64,000 nucleotides of DNA from CAYILR01 sp964364175 (GTDB lineage: Bacteria; Bdellovibrionota; UBA1018), in assembly GCA_964364175.1 (NCBI GenBank), contig CAYILR010000015.1, positions 1 to 64,000 on the forward strand, written 5' to 3'. Below, one piece after another: positions 41,333 through 51,065 of this stretch. The translations under genes and the position numbers were made by a program. Every line of letters starts with the position of its first letter. The first letter of the stretch is position 1. The notes beneath the pieces are model-generated. The model searched no databases. It was not told the DNA's origin and worked only from the letters and a program-made list of their open reading frames with translations.

Positions 41333-41949
41333 CGGAACCGGCTCTGGAGCCATCGGAGCCGGCTACTGCGCCAGGTGTCCCGCCAGTGGTGTACGGGCTG
41401 GCGCTCTCGGAGGACGAAGTCCCTCCGCTTCAGCACCTCATCCAACCACACGCCTATCTGGTGACCTCGCTGGGGGTTTGCCAGGAGACGATCGCAGAAC
41501 AGATCGCCGAGGAGCGCTGGGACCGCCTGGAAGCCGCTGGGGTGCTCGTAGCGCCCTTAGTTCGGGCTCGGTTCGGCCTCTGGCCGAGGAATGCCCGAGA
41601 GGCTGCCCAGGTGATGGCCCACAAGCCTGAGGGCCTGAAGCTGTGGCACCTCCGCAACTTGCTCTGGGTTGCCGCCACCCGGTCGCTTGTGTTCATGGTT
41701 GACCCGCTGTCATCGAAGTCTCTCGACTTGACGATGCACCTCACTGCGGCCAAGGTGCTCGGCGCCACCAGCATCGGCGTCATGCCGTCCGAGCTTCGGG
41801 TGGCCATGGACACCACCCAGTTGACCATGGTGGACGTCATCGTCGGAGAGGCAGACGCCCGCTCTCTTTCCCTCCTGTTGCTGAGCCTGTCCCTAGAGCC
41901 TTCTGCCCACGCTACCGAGGGTGCAAAGGAGGCCAAGACAGAAGGATAG
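41329..41949 (+). CDS. Unknown 206-residue protein upstream of tail hub
   Basis: The ATG overlaps the previous TGA. A Pro-rich N-terminus leads into helices (CQETIAEQIAEERWDRLEAA, KLWHLRNLLWVAATRSLVF). No catalytic residue pattern. Its place directly before the tail hub suggests a tail assembly role. Confidence 0.55.
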   Translation: MTEPALEPSEPATAPGVPPVVYGLALSEDEVPPLQHLIQPHAYLVTSLGVCQETIAEQIAEERWDRLEAAGVLVAPLVRARFGLWPRNAREAAQVMAHKPEGLKLWHLRNLLWVAATRSLVFMVDPLSSKSLDLTMHLTAAKVLGATSIGVMPSELRVAMDTTQLTMVDVIVGEADARSLSLLLLSLSLEPSAHATEGAKEAKTEG

Positions 41950-41955
41950 GCTCAC

Positions 41956-44900
41956 ATGGTGGAACGGAGAAAAGACGTTGGTGCTACTCCCAAGCCCACC
42001 AAGAGCAGTATCGTCAAGGGTCTCCAAGATAGCTCTCTCAGTGAGCCGGAGGCATCGGAGCAGCTTCAGGAGCTTGGACAGACGGCTGAAAATGCCGCAG
42101 AGACCATTTCGGAAGCGCTTGGGAAAGACCCGCGTTCGCAGCAGATCGCTTTCGATACCGCTCTTAGCTTCGTCAACAGTGCGGCAGAAGGCCGTACCTT
42201 CGTTGACCAATTGAAGGCGCTCCTGGCCTCGGATGGGAAATCGACATCCCAGATCGACGCTGCTACCGACACCGTTGTCCGGCAGAACCCGACGTTTGCC
42301 CAGCCTGGCAACGAAACGAAGTTGATGCAGGCGCTCATCGACGCAGAGATCAAGACCAGCCCTAGTCTTGCCGCACCTGAAAACGTCGAGGCATTAGAGG
42401 AGTTCCGGGCCTTCGCAGCCGCGCAAGCCGCGGCCGTGGTCGCAAGAACGACTACAAAAGCCGCCAACTCCAACGGCTCGGCTCGCTACCCGAAGGTCGC
42501 CTACCACGACGTGTTGTCAAATTCGGTGGTGCAGGAGCCCGAGCAGCTTGTGGCTCTGCCGGCGAAGCGCGAACCAGGGGCAACCGGCAAACCTCTCCTG
42601 CCCGGTGGCAAGCTCGTCCGTTACGCCGACAACATCGATCATGAGAGCGATAATCCGGTCTTCATCATCGACGCGGTCATCTACATCCAAGGTGTCGAAG
42701 TCAGTCAGTACCTCAAAGGCCAGGTGACCATCAGCCTGAACGGCACCGACGGCAACAACACCGCCAGCTTCACTCTCGACAACTCGAACGACCGCTTCGT
42801 CTGGACCGAGCGGAATCTCATGACGTTCTACGGTGCTTCAGCAGCCTTGGCCCAAGCACCAGTCTACGCAAACTTGATTGAGCAGATCAAAACACAAACT
42901 GGCGTGACGTCCAACGCTTTGGCCGCAGACTTCTTGGAGCAGTTTGCCTTCACCCAGGATGAGGACCTGAAAGCCCAGATGTACGCCTACAAGGCGGACC
43001 CTGGACGCAACCCGAAGATCCGAAACCCGAAGAACTCGATCTGCTTCGCACGCTTTGACCTGGCCCCAAACCGCTCCATCTTCAACCGTCAAGACCCCGT
43101 CCGCATCTTCTCCCTCTATCCGTTCCGGGTACCCGGCAAACAATACGAGGAGGGCAGCCGTTACGAGCTTTGGATGCCGGAGTTCACGGGCTATATCGAC
43201 AACGTGTCATTGGAGGACGATGACATCCGCGGGGTTAGCACCCTCACGATCGACTGCTATGACTTCAAAGAAGCTGTCCTCAATCGGATGCGGATTTCCG
43301 CCGACTTGACCAGTGGTCTGCTCGTTCCGCTCGACGCCCTTGGCTTCCGCTCTGGTCCCATCAGCACAGAGAAGGGCGGTGCTCCTCCCACTGTGTATGA
43401 CCAAGCCAATCAGCAGCAGTTCAAGGATAACACTGAAGGCTTCTACGACATCAAGAACACGTTGTACTACGACGACATCTCGGTCACGCCGTTCGCCCAG
43501 CAGATCAGCCCCAACAGCAGTTTGGAAGAAGCGGTCTACGATCTGCTGGTGGCGAAGGAGCCGATCACCGTCGAGAAGAACAACCGTGGTGTTCGAGGCG
43601 TAAGCCTTGGAGGCAACTTCTACTACGACTCCATGCAGACGGACGCGACCAAAGCGCGGAAGTTCCTAGAGGATTGGCACAAGTTCTGTTTGTTTGGTCC
43701 CAAGCGGCGGCCATGGACACGCGAGGAGATGGAGGCGGTCGGGGCTGAGACCACGACGGACGGTGCCTACGCGCCCAATAAGATCCGGTTGTGGTTCATG
43801 CTCCCCAAAGAGGGCACCGGGCCAAAGAACTTGGCCGACCTCTCCAACGTCTCGATCGCGATGAGCCACGAGGTCAACTGGACCTCTCGGTTGGAGGTCA
43901 TCAAGAACTTCGTCGCGGCGCTCGACTACAACTTCATGATATCACCCTACGGTGACGTCATCGTCGAGTTTCCGATGATGGACTTCCGGCCGGAGGACTT
44001 CGGCGAGTTCAAGGCTTCGCTCCGTGTTGACAAGGGGCTGATTAGCACATCGATCGGGGACGAACAGGCATCACCACCGGCGGGCATGATCGTCCAGACC
44101 GGCTTCGCCGCAGGTGCTGACGTTCCAGGTAACGTAGCCGCCAACCTGGCCCGCATCTTCGTCTACAGCCCGTACATCGCAGCACGCTACGGCATCGAGA
44201 TCATCAACGAGTCCATCCCGTTCTTGCAGTTGAAGGACAAGAATGTGGCGCAGCAGCGCTCGGTCGTGTTGTACCAGAAGGCTCTAGCCCGGTCTCACGT
44301 CCTGACCGCGAACTTCTCCTACCGGCCCTTCTTGCTCCCCAACCGTCCACTTCATCACATCCGGCGTTCACGCATCGGGAACATTGTCACGGTGGACAAG
44401 ACCATCTCGTTGGGCGTCGCTCCGATGGGGAATGTTTCCGTCGGCCTCGACAACATCCGTATGTTCTCCGGCTACTATCGCAATCCGAACGACCTAGCCA
44501 AGCTCCACGACCTCCAGAAGGCGGACCTCAGCAACAGCGGCATCGATCCGGCCAACACGGCTCTACTCACAGGCATCGATGTGACCGAGAGCGCAGACCC
44601 CATCGAGCTTCAGGTGTTCAACACCGTGGCTGCCGGTGAGTCCACACCGTCATCGGCGCGTGTTGGTTGGGGACCAGAGGCCATCTTGGCGCCTGCTTCA
44701 GGCATCTACGTCCTGGACCTTGACAAGGCTCGGCCGAAGGTTGGAGCAGAGAGCGTCGAGACGGCACACGAACCGGCCTCAGTGGTAGGTGACACCACTA
44801 CTCCAATTGTGAGCGAGGAGCCACCAAACAAGGACAAGTTCCGCTCTAACCCACTTGCTGCAACGCCGCTCGTGGTGATGTCGCCCTTCGGCCAGCGAAC

Positions 44901-45333
44901 CCATCCCGTCACTGGGAAGCCGGACTTTCACGCCGCAGTTGACTTCGTGGCGGATCAAGGAACTGCCCTCTTTGCCGTGGAGGATGGTTTCGTCGCTACA
45001 GTCAGTGAGAAAGACAAGAAGTCTGGGTATACCGTCATCATCAACACAGCCAACGGTTTTGGTGTCCGTTATCAACACATGGACGCAGACAAGATCCGAG
45101 CTTCTGGTCCGGTCCTTCAGGTGAAGCAGCCGGTGAAGGCAGGCCAACTCATTGGGTACTCGGGAGGTACCAAAGGAACCGCTGGAGCCGGCCAAACCTC
45201 TGGTCCGCACCTGCACATTCAAGTGTTCGAGCTAGGGAAACAAGGAAACCCGAGGAGAGACATCACTCAGATGTGCCCGGGTCCTTTCTCTGGTAAGACG
45301 GCTCCCAAGTCGCCAAACAAGAGCACCTCATGA
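41956..45333 (+). CDS. Tail hub/baseplate protein with M23 endopeptidase
   Basis: An 1125-residue protein. The N-terminal 170 residues are helical. The middle (VFIIDAVIYIQGVEVSQYLK, then FTLDNSNDRFVW) has the opening pattern of tail-hub proteins of the T4 gp27 / late-control D type. The C-terminal domain is an M23 metallopeptidase: GQRTHPVTGKPDFHAAVDFV (H-x3-D, about residue 1000), RYQHM, and SGPHLHIQVF (HxH, about residue 1083). It likely cuts peptide cross-links of peptidoglycan during DNA entry. Spike and enzyme joined in a hub is a known theme in contractile-tailed phages. Confidence 0.85.
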   Translation: MVERRKDVGATPKPTKSSIVKGLQDSSLSEPEASEQLQELGQTAENAAETISEALGKDPRSQQIAFDTALSFVNSAAEGRTFVDQLKALLASDGKSTSQIDAATDTVVRQNPTFAQPGNETKLMQALIDAEIKTSPSLAAPENVEALEEFRAFAAAQAAAVVARTTTKAANSNGSARYPKVAYHDVLSNSVVQEPEQLVALPAKREPGATGKPLLPGGKLVRYADNIDHESDNPVFIIDAVIYIQGVEVSQYLKGQVTISLNGTDGNNTASFTLDNSNDRFVWTERNLMTFYGASAALAQAPVYANLIEQIKTQTGVTSNALAADFLEQFAFTQDEDLKAQMYAYKADPGRNPKIRNPKNSICFARFDLAPNRSIFNRQDPVRIFSLYPFRVPGKQYEEGSRYELWMPEFTGYIDNVSLEDDDIRGVSTLTIDCYDFKEAVLNRMRISADLTSGLLVPLDALGFRSGPISTEKGGAPPTVYDQANQQQFKDNTEGFYDIKNTLYYDDISVTPFAQQISPNSSLEEAVYDLLVAKEPITVEKNNRGVRGVSLGGNFYYDSMQTDATKARKFLEDWHKFCLFGPKRRPWTREEMEAVGAETTTDGAYAPNKIRLWFMLPKEGTGPKNLADLSNVSIAMSHEVNWTSRLEVIKNFVAALDYNFMISPYGDVIVEFPMMDFRPEDFGEFKASLRVDKGLISTSIGDEQASPPAGMIVQTGFAAGADVPGNVAANLARIFVYSPYIAARYGIEIINESIPFLQLKDKNVAQQRSVVLYQKALARSHVLTANFSYRPFLLPNRPLHHIRRSRIGNIVTVDKTISLGVAPMGNVSVGLDNIRMFSGYYRNPNDLAKLHDLQKADLSNSGIDPANTALLTGIDVTESADPIELQVFNTVAAGESTPSSARVGWGPEAILAPASGIYVLDLDKARPKVGAESVETAHEPASVVGDTTTPIVSEEPPNKDKFRSNPLAATPLVVMSPFGQRTHPVTGKPDFHAAVDFVADQGTALFAVEDGFVATVSEKDKKSGYTVIINTANGFGVRYQHMDADKIRASGPVLQVKQPVKAGQLIGYSGGTKGTAGAGQTSGPHLHIQVFELGKQGNPRRDITQMCPGPFSGKTAPKSPNKSTS

Positions 45334-46835
45334 AGTTGGACCGTGGCTTTCACTTCTCAGTAGAGGCACGCGCGGGGCGCATGAACGCGAATCGCGCGAA
45401 CAAGCCCTACACAGGTGCGATCTTTGCCAAGGTGCTGAATTCCTACGGCGACACCGAACGTGCGGTTGTGTCGTCTGTAGTAGGCGACAAAACCATCAAC
45501 TTCTCGTATCCGTTCGCCTCGGCCAGCGGTTGGATTCGAGGACAGCCGGAGCCTACCACCACGATGGTGGCGGTCATTGGCGGCGACACCGGCGATCTTC
45601 AGCCGATCGGCTACTACGATCCACTCAAGTCGGCGGCGGCCTCCTTCTACGCAACAGTGGCTGCTGGTATCAGGCAGACTGGCTCTACGGGCGGCACCGT
45701 TCCCACGACGGTACAGCCCTACCGAGTGCTGAATCCTGGGGAGATCGACTCCGGTTCTGAGTTCGCCCAGACCTTCATGGGCCTTCGAGATGTCCACCAG
45801 AGCCGAGGTGGTCTCTCCCACACGACCATGACGTCGCTCTACACGAGCGTCGAGACGCCGTTGTACACCATCAAGGGACCAGGGCACCAAACTGGGCCGG
45901 TGCTCAAGGACGAGACGCGCTTTGGTACCGTTCGGCGTGCTGTGCCAGGAACCTCCACATCGACACAGCCAGGCTTGGTGAAGAAGGCAGGCATCAACGT
46001 CCGTGACTCGACGGCTCCTGTGTTCGCCAAGGAGCATACCGTCGTTCTTGACTGGTTCGGCAATGTCCTTCAGTCGAAGCTCATCGACCATCGCCAGGGT
46101 CACGTCTACGAGGACGCCGGGCAGGCGGCAATCAGTGGCCGGAATGGCAAGAACCTCAGAGCCCGCTTCCAGTGGTTCACGTTAGCCAGCAACACTAATG
46201 CCGAGATCGACGAGAACGGCAACTTCGTCGTTACGACCGCGGCTGAGGCCACTGATGGTGGTGTGGTGAACATCGCCACCGGCAACTTCCTGATGAACGC
46301 GCTTCAGAAGCTGACGTTCCAGTCGAAAACCAACGACATCGAATTCAGCACCGGACCACTCAGCCGCTTCGTCGTGAGCGCTGGTTCTGCCGGAGTCCGG
46401 ATCGCCACACCTGGTCGCTACGAAGTTGACGCTACTACCTCCGTAGGGATCAATAGCCTTGGGCAGATTAGCCTCAATACTCCGACTCCTTCTGGGATCT
46501 CCCTCGGAGTTCCTGGCGGAGTGAAATACCCTGTTCTGGTTGCCAACAAAACCTACTTGACTACCCACGAGGGGTGGTTGACGGCTGAAGGCGCTATGTT
46601 GGGGATGCTTCAGGCATATGCAACGGCTGCCGCCGCTGCTTGGGGAGCAGTTGGGCCTTTGATGATCGCCCTAGACCCCACAGGCTCCGTATCTGCGCTA
46701 TGCGCGGCAGCAGGTAGTGCAGCGTTTGCACTTTCCCCGACAGTGTCAGCCGCGAACGCCGCTCTCGGTCTCTACGTTCCCACCTTGACTCCGATGCCGG
46801 GAGGCTACGTCTCCATGCGCACAGTCTCCGAGTAA
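45330..46835 (+). CDS. Baseplate protein, probable hub/spike partner
   Basis: A 501-residue protein overlapping the hub gene by 4 nt. The segment GAIFAKVLNSYGDTERAVV, then GWIRGQPEPTTTMVAVIGGD resembles the OB-fold start of gp5/gpV-type spike proteins. The C-terminal half has extended beta strands with KLTFQSKTNDIEFS and SQISLNTP-like repeats, then a helical Ala-rich end. Position supports a central baseplate part. No lysozyme motif is present. Confidence 0.65.
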   Translation: MKLDRGFHFSVEARAGRMNANRANKPYTGAIFAKVLNSYGDTERAVVSSVVGDKTINFSYPFASASGWIRGQPEPTTTMVAVIGGDTGDLQPIGYYDPLKSAAASFYATVAAGIRQTGSTGGTVPTTVQPYRVLNPGEIDSGSEFAQTFMGLRDVHQSRGGLSHTTMTSLYTSVETPLYTIKGPGHQTGPVLKDETRFGTVRRAVPGTSTSTQPGLVKKAGINVRDSTAPVFAKEHTVVLDWFGNVLQSKLIDHRQGHVYEDAGQAAISGRNGKNLRARFQWFTLASNTNAEIDENGNFVVTTAAEATDGGVVNIATGNFLMNALQKLTFQSKTNDIEFSTGPLSRFVVSAGSAGVRIATPGRYEVDATTSVGINSLGQISLNTPTPSGISLGVPGGVKYPVLVANKTYLTTHEGWLTAEGAMLGMLQAYATAAAAAWGAVGPLMIALDPTGSVSALCAAAGSAAFALSPTVSAANAALGLYVPTLTPMPGGYVSMRTVSE

Positions 46836-46839
46836 CACC

Positions 46840-49800
46840 ATGACATTTTTCATCTACAGGTCATGCGACATCACGGGTACGGGTGCTAGGAGAACCATTC
46901 AGCGAAATCAGGACATCCTGAACCGCGGTATCGCGCTCATCACCGAGCCAAGTGGTGTTCCAACCGACGACACACCAGGCTCCGACAATCCGGATCTCCC
47001 GATCATCTCGGCTGAGTGGGCAGACCCTATCGCGGGCGCTGGAGAGCTTCCGCCCGGCACTTACGACTACAAGATCATCCCCGTCAACACCTGCACCGGT
47101 CGCACTGGACCAGCGCAGACGCTACCCCCACTGACCATCTCCGCTCTGGGAGAGGTGGCGATGCTGCGGATGAAGTTGTCTTCCAAGACGCGCGACTGCA
47201 ACAGCGCAATCATCCAACGCAATGGCGTGGTGGTCGGTGCGGCTTTCCCGACGTCGAACAACGTCCTAGACAACGTCCCGATCATCACGGCCCCGAACCT
47301 GATCGGCAACTTCGTCAATGGGACGGCATCTACCTTTGACCGAACGACTGGAGCCGATCTCCAATTCGGCGACCTTGTGTCGTATCAAGGTAAAGCTGTC
47401 AAGGTCGTTGGTGTAGTTGGCCCAACCGTCACGTTCGAGCCTCCAATCGAAGCTGTGCCTCCCCCGGCTCCTGCGGGCTTCTTCGACATGGGTCAGCGTA
47501 CCGGCATCTACTTCAGTGACCTCGTCAGCATTCCGTTCCCTGTGGTGTTGTTTGCCAGTCTTCTTGGCCTTCCGTTTCCGATGCCGTGGATGGCGTTCAA
47601 GATGCTTTCGGTTCCGGGGCTTCTTGCGACGCCACAAGTAGGCGACCTCATCCTCTACGGCAGTAAGACAGCCATCGTAGTTGTCGTGGAACCAGACATC
47701 GCGATACCACCGACGATCAAGGTCGGCGTGATTCCTTTTGGGCTGCTCCCCATCCCGCCGCTGCCGGCGGGCCTGTTCCAACTGATCGCTCGGCCGCTTG
47801 CGGGCTTTGTGCCTAGCGTTGGTCTCTATTTCAACTTGGACAGCCCAGCGTATGGTGCTCCTGGGACTTCCGCCTACGACAAGTTCGAGGTGCTTGGTAA
47901 TGGTGTCGACGGCGCTCCCGTAGATCCCAACATCACTCTAGGAAGCTACCTGGGAGTGAACGGACAGTTCGTCCAGATCACCAATGTTGAAAACGGCACC
48001 GACATCTCTGGTGCTGGCGATCTGACCAAGGCGCGTGTGACGGTGTCTCCTAACTGGAGCACCGATGTCCAAGTGAAGTTCCCGGCTCCGACGCCTGGGT
48101 TCCCGGCTCCGACGCCTGGGACTGCTGTCAATCAGCCCGGTATCATCGGTGGTTACGGCTTGCCAACTGGTCCTTACGTCGCGCTGCCTGCGTCATTGGC
48201 TGGGATGTTCCTGACCACACCTTCCATCACGCCGACCGGCAGCTACACCAGGCTGTCGCGGGTCATCTCGATCACACAAGATGACAACATCCTCCAGTTC
48301 CAGGAGACAGGCAAAGACCAGGAACGTTCGGGCACGGTCGACGGCACCGGAGCCAAGGTAGCGATCGATCAACTGTTCAGCCAGAACAACTACCCAGGTG
48401 GTTTACCTGGCCTGATCGACAAGGTCCGAGGGCCACGGGCCACGACACCTTCCTCAGTGTTCGTGAAGACCAACGGAGCCTTGACTCAGATCGGCCAGAA
48501 GCTCAAAGCCGTAAACAAGCTTGCGACGAAAGGCACAGGTACAACCATCAGCCTCACCAAGCTCCGCGAAATGCGAGAGAGCCTGTGCGGCTCGTGGGCC
48601 AACGTAGAAACCATGAACGCAATGCTTCAAGACCAAGGCTTCGCGGCTGCGCGTTTCGAGGCCCGTGAGATCTTCGTTGACCCAGCCAAGTGCCCACCAG
48701 GACAACCAAACGCCCGTGAAGTGCAATTGTTCTGCGTGGGTCTTGCGACACCGCAGGTGAAGGTCAAGGACGGCGAGCAGATCCGATTCTTCTGGGCCGA
48801 GGGTCGACGGGCGATCCCAGGAAACAAGAAGAAGCTCATGGCGCTCGGGCTCACTGCCGACGAAGCAGACTCGGCAACACAGTTGGAGACATCCGGGCGA
48901 CTGCTATCTGTCGTTGAGGTCACCACCGCAGAAGGTGCCGACATCATCGATTTCACCGCGATCGACTCTTCGGCCACAGACGATCTCGATGACGTGCTCG
49001 ATGATACCCGCATCGTCGACATCAACACCGGCCCCATCACCAGAGACATCATCAAGGCCATCCTCGATGCGCGCGGCAGCAAGGGCATCGTCAAGCGCCC
49101 ACCAGGGACAGACCCGACTTCTGTAGAGGAAGAAGGCTACCGGCCCATCGACGACTTCTCGTTACCTGTCCACAACCTGGCGGCGCTGACGTTCCAGCTT
49201 CAGTTGTCCTTCGATGTCTGCGACTTCGAGGCGGCGTTGGCCTCGCTGCCTCCGGGTCAGTTGCGGGACAACCTAGCCGCGCTTTTTGCGATCATTGAGG
49301 CTTCGCTTAGTGGGCTTGTTCGGGCAGGACGAGCGATCACAACCTTTCTCACCGAAGGGCCGTTCGCTGACGCTGTGGATGCCCTCACCTCGCTCGTCAT
49401 GGCGCTAGCAACGGACCCGACGTTGTCTTGTCTCATCGGTCCTTTCGGCTCGGCTCCGCTTTCTGGGCTTAACGGTATCCCGCAGATCGATGTCCTGCTT
49501 CAGGGCTTCGCGTTCCCCTTTCAGACCCGGTTTGATCTGTCTCAGCTTCTCGGGGAGGCCATCGCATCAGTGCTCTGCACTCTCATTGGTGCCCTCGTCA
49601 AGGTCATCGGCAACTACGGCGGCGCAGATACGGCGGCCTTCGCTCAACGGGCGATCGGCTGTGTAGCCACCCTCGATATCCCTGGCCTTGAGTTTCCCTC
49701 GCTCGATGTTCAGATCGCCTTGGAGTGTGGTTTGGATCAGTTGCAACTGCTGCTCGACATCATCCAAGAGTTGATCGCAGAGGCCAACGAGGTCGTTAAC

Positions 49801-49932
49801 TTCATCAACGACATCGGTAGCGGCTTCATGGCCCGTGCCGTTGAAGCTCGGAACAACGCCTGCTCGTCTGGCGCCGACCTCCAAAGCTTGGTCGGGGGTC
49901 TGTCGGTGCTTGGTGTTGGTGGGGCGCTCTGA
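46840..49932 (+). CDS. Large tail/baseplate structural protein
   Basis: A 1030-residue protein. The N-terminus has a fibronectin-like stretch (PGTYDYKIIPVNTCTGRTGP). Around residues 220-320 there are several hydrophobic runs (VVLFASLLGLPFPMPWMAFK, IPFGLLPIPPLPAGLFQLIA), unusual for a virion protein and possibly membrane-active. The C-terminal 150 residues are helical, with four Cys. A perfect 21-bp direct repeat lies at 48079-48120. Its place between hub and baseplate J genes points to the tail. Confidence 0.65.
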   Translation: MTFFIYRSCDITGTGARRTIQRNQDILNRGIALITEPSGVPTDDTPGSDNPDLPIISAEWADPIAGAGELPPGTYDYKIIPVNTCTGRTGPAQTLPPLTISALGEVAMLRMKLSSKTRDCNSAIIQRNGVVVGAAFPTSNNVLDNVPIITAPNLIGNFVNGTASTFDRTTGADLQFGDLVSYQGKAVKVVGVVGPTVTFEPPIEAVPPPAPAGFFDMGQRTGIYFSDLVSIPFPVVLFASLLGLPFPMPWMAFKMLSVPGLLATPQVGDLILYGSKTAIVVVVEPDIAIPPTIKVGVIPFGLLPIPPLPAGLFQLIARPLAGFVPSVGLYFNLDSPAYGAPGTSAYDKFEVLGNGVDGAPVDPNITLGSYLGVNGQFVQITNVENGTDISGAGDLTKARVTVSPNWSTDVQVKFPAPTPGFPAPTPGTAVNQPGIIGGYGLPTGPYVALPASLAGMFLTTPSITPTGSYTRLSRVISITQDDNILQFQETGKDQERSGTVDGTGAKVAIDQLFSQNNYPGGLPGLIDKVRGPRATTPSSVFVKTNGALTQIGQKLKAVNKLATKGTGTTISLTKLREMRESLCGSWANVETMNAMLQDQGFAAARFEAREIFVDPAKCPPGQPNAREVQLFCVGLATPQVKVKDGEQIRFFWAEGRRAIPGNKKKLMALGLTADEADSATQLETSGRLLSVVEVTTAEGADIIDFTAIDSSATDDLDDVLDDTRIVDINTGPITRDIIKAILDARGSKGIVKRPPGTDPTSVEEEGYRPIDDFSLPVHNLAALTFQLQLSFDVCDFEAALASLPPGQLRDNLAALFAIIEASLSGLVRAGRAITTFLTEGPFADAVDALTSLVMALATDPTLSCLIGPFGSAPLSGLNGIPQIDVLLQGFAFPFQTRFDLSQLLGEAIASVLCTLIGALVKVIGNYGGADTAAFAQRAIGCVATLDIPGLEFPSLDVQIALECGLDQLQLLLDIIQELIAEANEVVNFINDIGSGFMARAVEARNNACSSGADLQSLVGGLSVLGVGGAL
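48079..48120 (+). repeat. Perfect 21-bp direct repeat (FPAPTPG twice)
   Basis: Two identical 21-bp copies encode FPAPTPGFPAPTPG within the 1030-residue tail gene, probably a flexible proline-rich linker of slippage origin. Confidence 0.9.
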
Positions 49933-50579
49933 TGGCCGGTACACCATTCATCGACATCTTGACACCAGCGCAGCAACAGACTGTGGCGCAAAAGAGCCGC
50001 GGGGGGCAGCGGCCATCCTACTACGACGGGACACTGGCCGAGGTGAACGCGCGCCTCAAGGGCACGGGTGACCAAGCAGAGTCCACCGGTGCCGAAGTTC
50101 AGATCAGTGAAGACCTAGAAGCTGTGTTCATTCTCATGTCTACAGCGGACAAAGATGGGCTCTTGGCTTTCTTGAACAGCGCCATCAAAATCGCCAGCAG
50201 CGCCAGCAGCGACGACTTCGCGCTCATGTCGGAGGTGGTGGCGGTCAGAAAAACCGGCTACGCGCAGGTCTACACCGATGTGGGAAGGGCAGTTAGCGAC
50301 TATGACAACGTGCGGAAGAACCTCCTCAGCTTCATCGACCGGATCGCACACCAAAAAGGTAGCAGGCAACAAGACCCGGTCTCGGTAGTGGTGCCAGACC
50401 TTGGTGCGTTGTTCGCGTCGCTGTCAGATGCTTACCGGTCTTTGGCGGCGCCGGACATCCTTGCAGTCCACGACCGGATCGCCGACACGGGCACCCTGTA
50501 CGCCTATCAGAACGCCGCAACCAACCGCACAAAGGAACTCTCTAGCTGGGTGGCCGTGGTGACCTTGTACCAAATTTGA
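49932..50579 (+). CDS. Tail/baseplate-associated unknown protein
   Basis: A 215-residue, mostly helical protein whose ATG overlaps the previous stop. It contains QQQTVAQKSRGGQRPSYYDG near the start and two long helices further on. Located in the baseplate operon. Not recognised. Confidence 0.6.
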   Translation: MAGTPFIDILTPAQQQTVAQKSRGGQRPSYYDGTLAEVNARLKGTGDQAESTGAEVQISEDLEAVFILMSTADKDGLLAFLNSAIKIASSASSDDFALMSEVVAVRKTGYAQVYTDVGRAVSDYDNVRKNLLSFIDRIAHQKGSRQQDPVSVVVPDLGALFASLSDAYRSLAAPDILAVHDRIADTGTLYAYQNAATNRTKELSSWVAVVTLYQI

Positions 50580-50591
50580 CCCGGAGTCGTT

Positions 50592-51056
50592 GTGTCTTAC
50601 ACCGTGCGGTTCTCAGACGGTGACCTCGAAGTCGGGAGCACCGGCGAACAACTGCTCATCACTGGGTCAGAAAAGGCGGCTCAGGACCTCTTGGATGAGA
50701 TCTTATTGCCATACAACGTGATTCTTGATCGCGGTAACGAATTGTTCGAGCCTGACGGCCGCTTGACCGCCATCGCCGGCCATGCCGGGATTGGGGCACA
50801 GGCCATCCGCACCATGATCAAGTCCGCCGTGCAGCGGCTTCAACGGCTTCAGCAGCAAGACGCCGCCACCTCACGTCAAGAACTGGTCCGTCGCATCAAG
50901 AGCCTCGCGGTCCAACCGATCAACAACGACGTCACCGCCTACGCATTCTTTCTGGCTGTGGAGGTGGCGGACGAGAACATCGCCATCGCTCGTGCGATCC
51001 GAATGGGACATCTTGGTGATACCCCCACGCCGCTGGTTGGCGGCTACGATCCGTGA
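50592..51056 (+). CDS. Possible gp25-like baseplate wedge protein
   Basis: GTG 50592 start. The 154-residue protein lies immediately before the baseplate J gene, the usual place of the gp25/W wedge protein, and has a comparable length and order of elements: a helix (AAQDLLDEILLPYNVILD), a loop FEPDG and a C-terminal strand VTAYAFFLAVEVA. The GER motif of classical gp25 is not evident, so the assignment is mainly positional. Confidence 0.45.
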   Translation: MSYTVRFSDGDLEVGSTGEQLLITGSEKAAQDLLDEILLPYNVILDRGNELFEPDGRLTAIAGHAGIGAQAIRTMIKSAVQRLQRLQQQDAATSRQELVRRIKSLAVQPINNDVTAYAFFLAVEVADENIAIARAIRMGHLGDTPTPLVGGYDP

Positions 51057-51065
51057 GGCTAAGCG

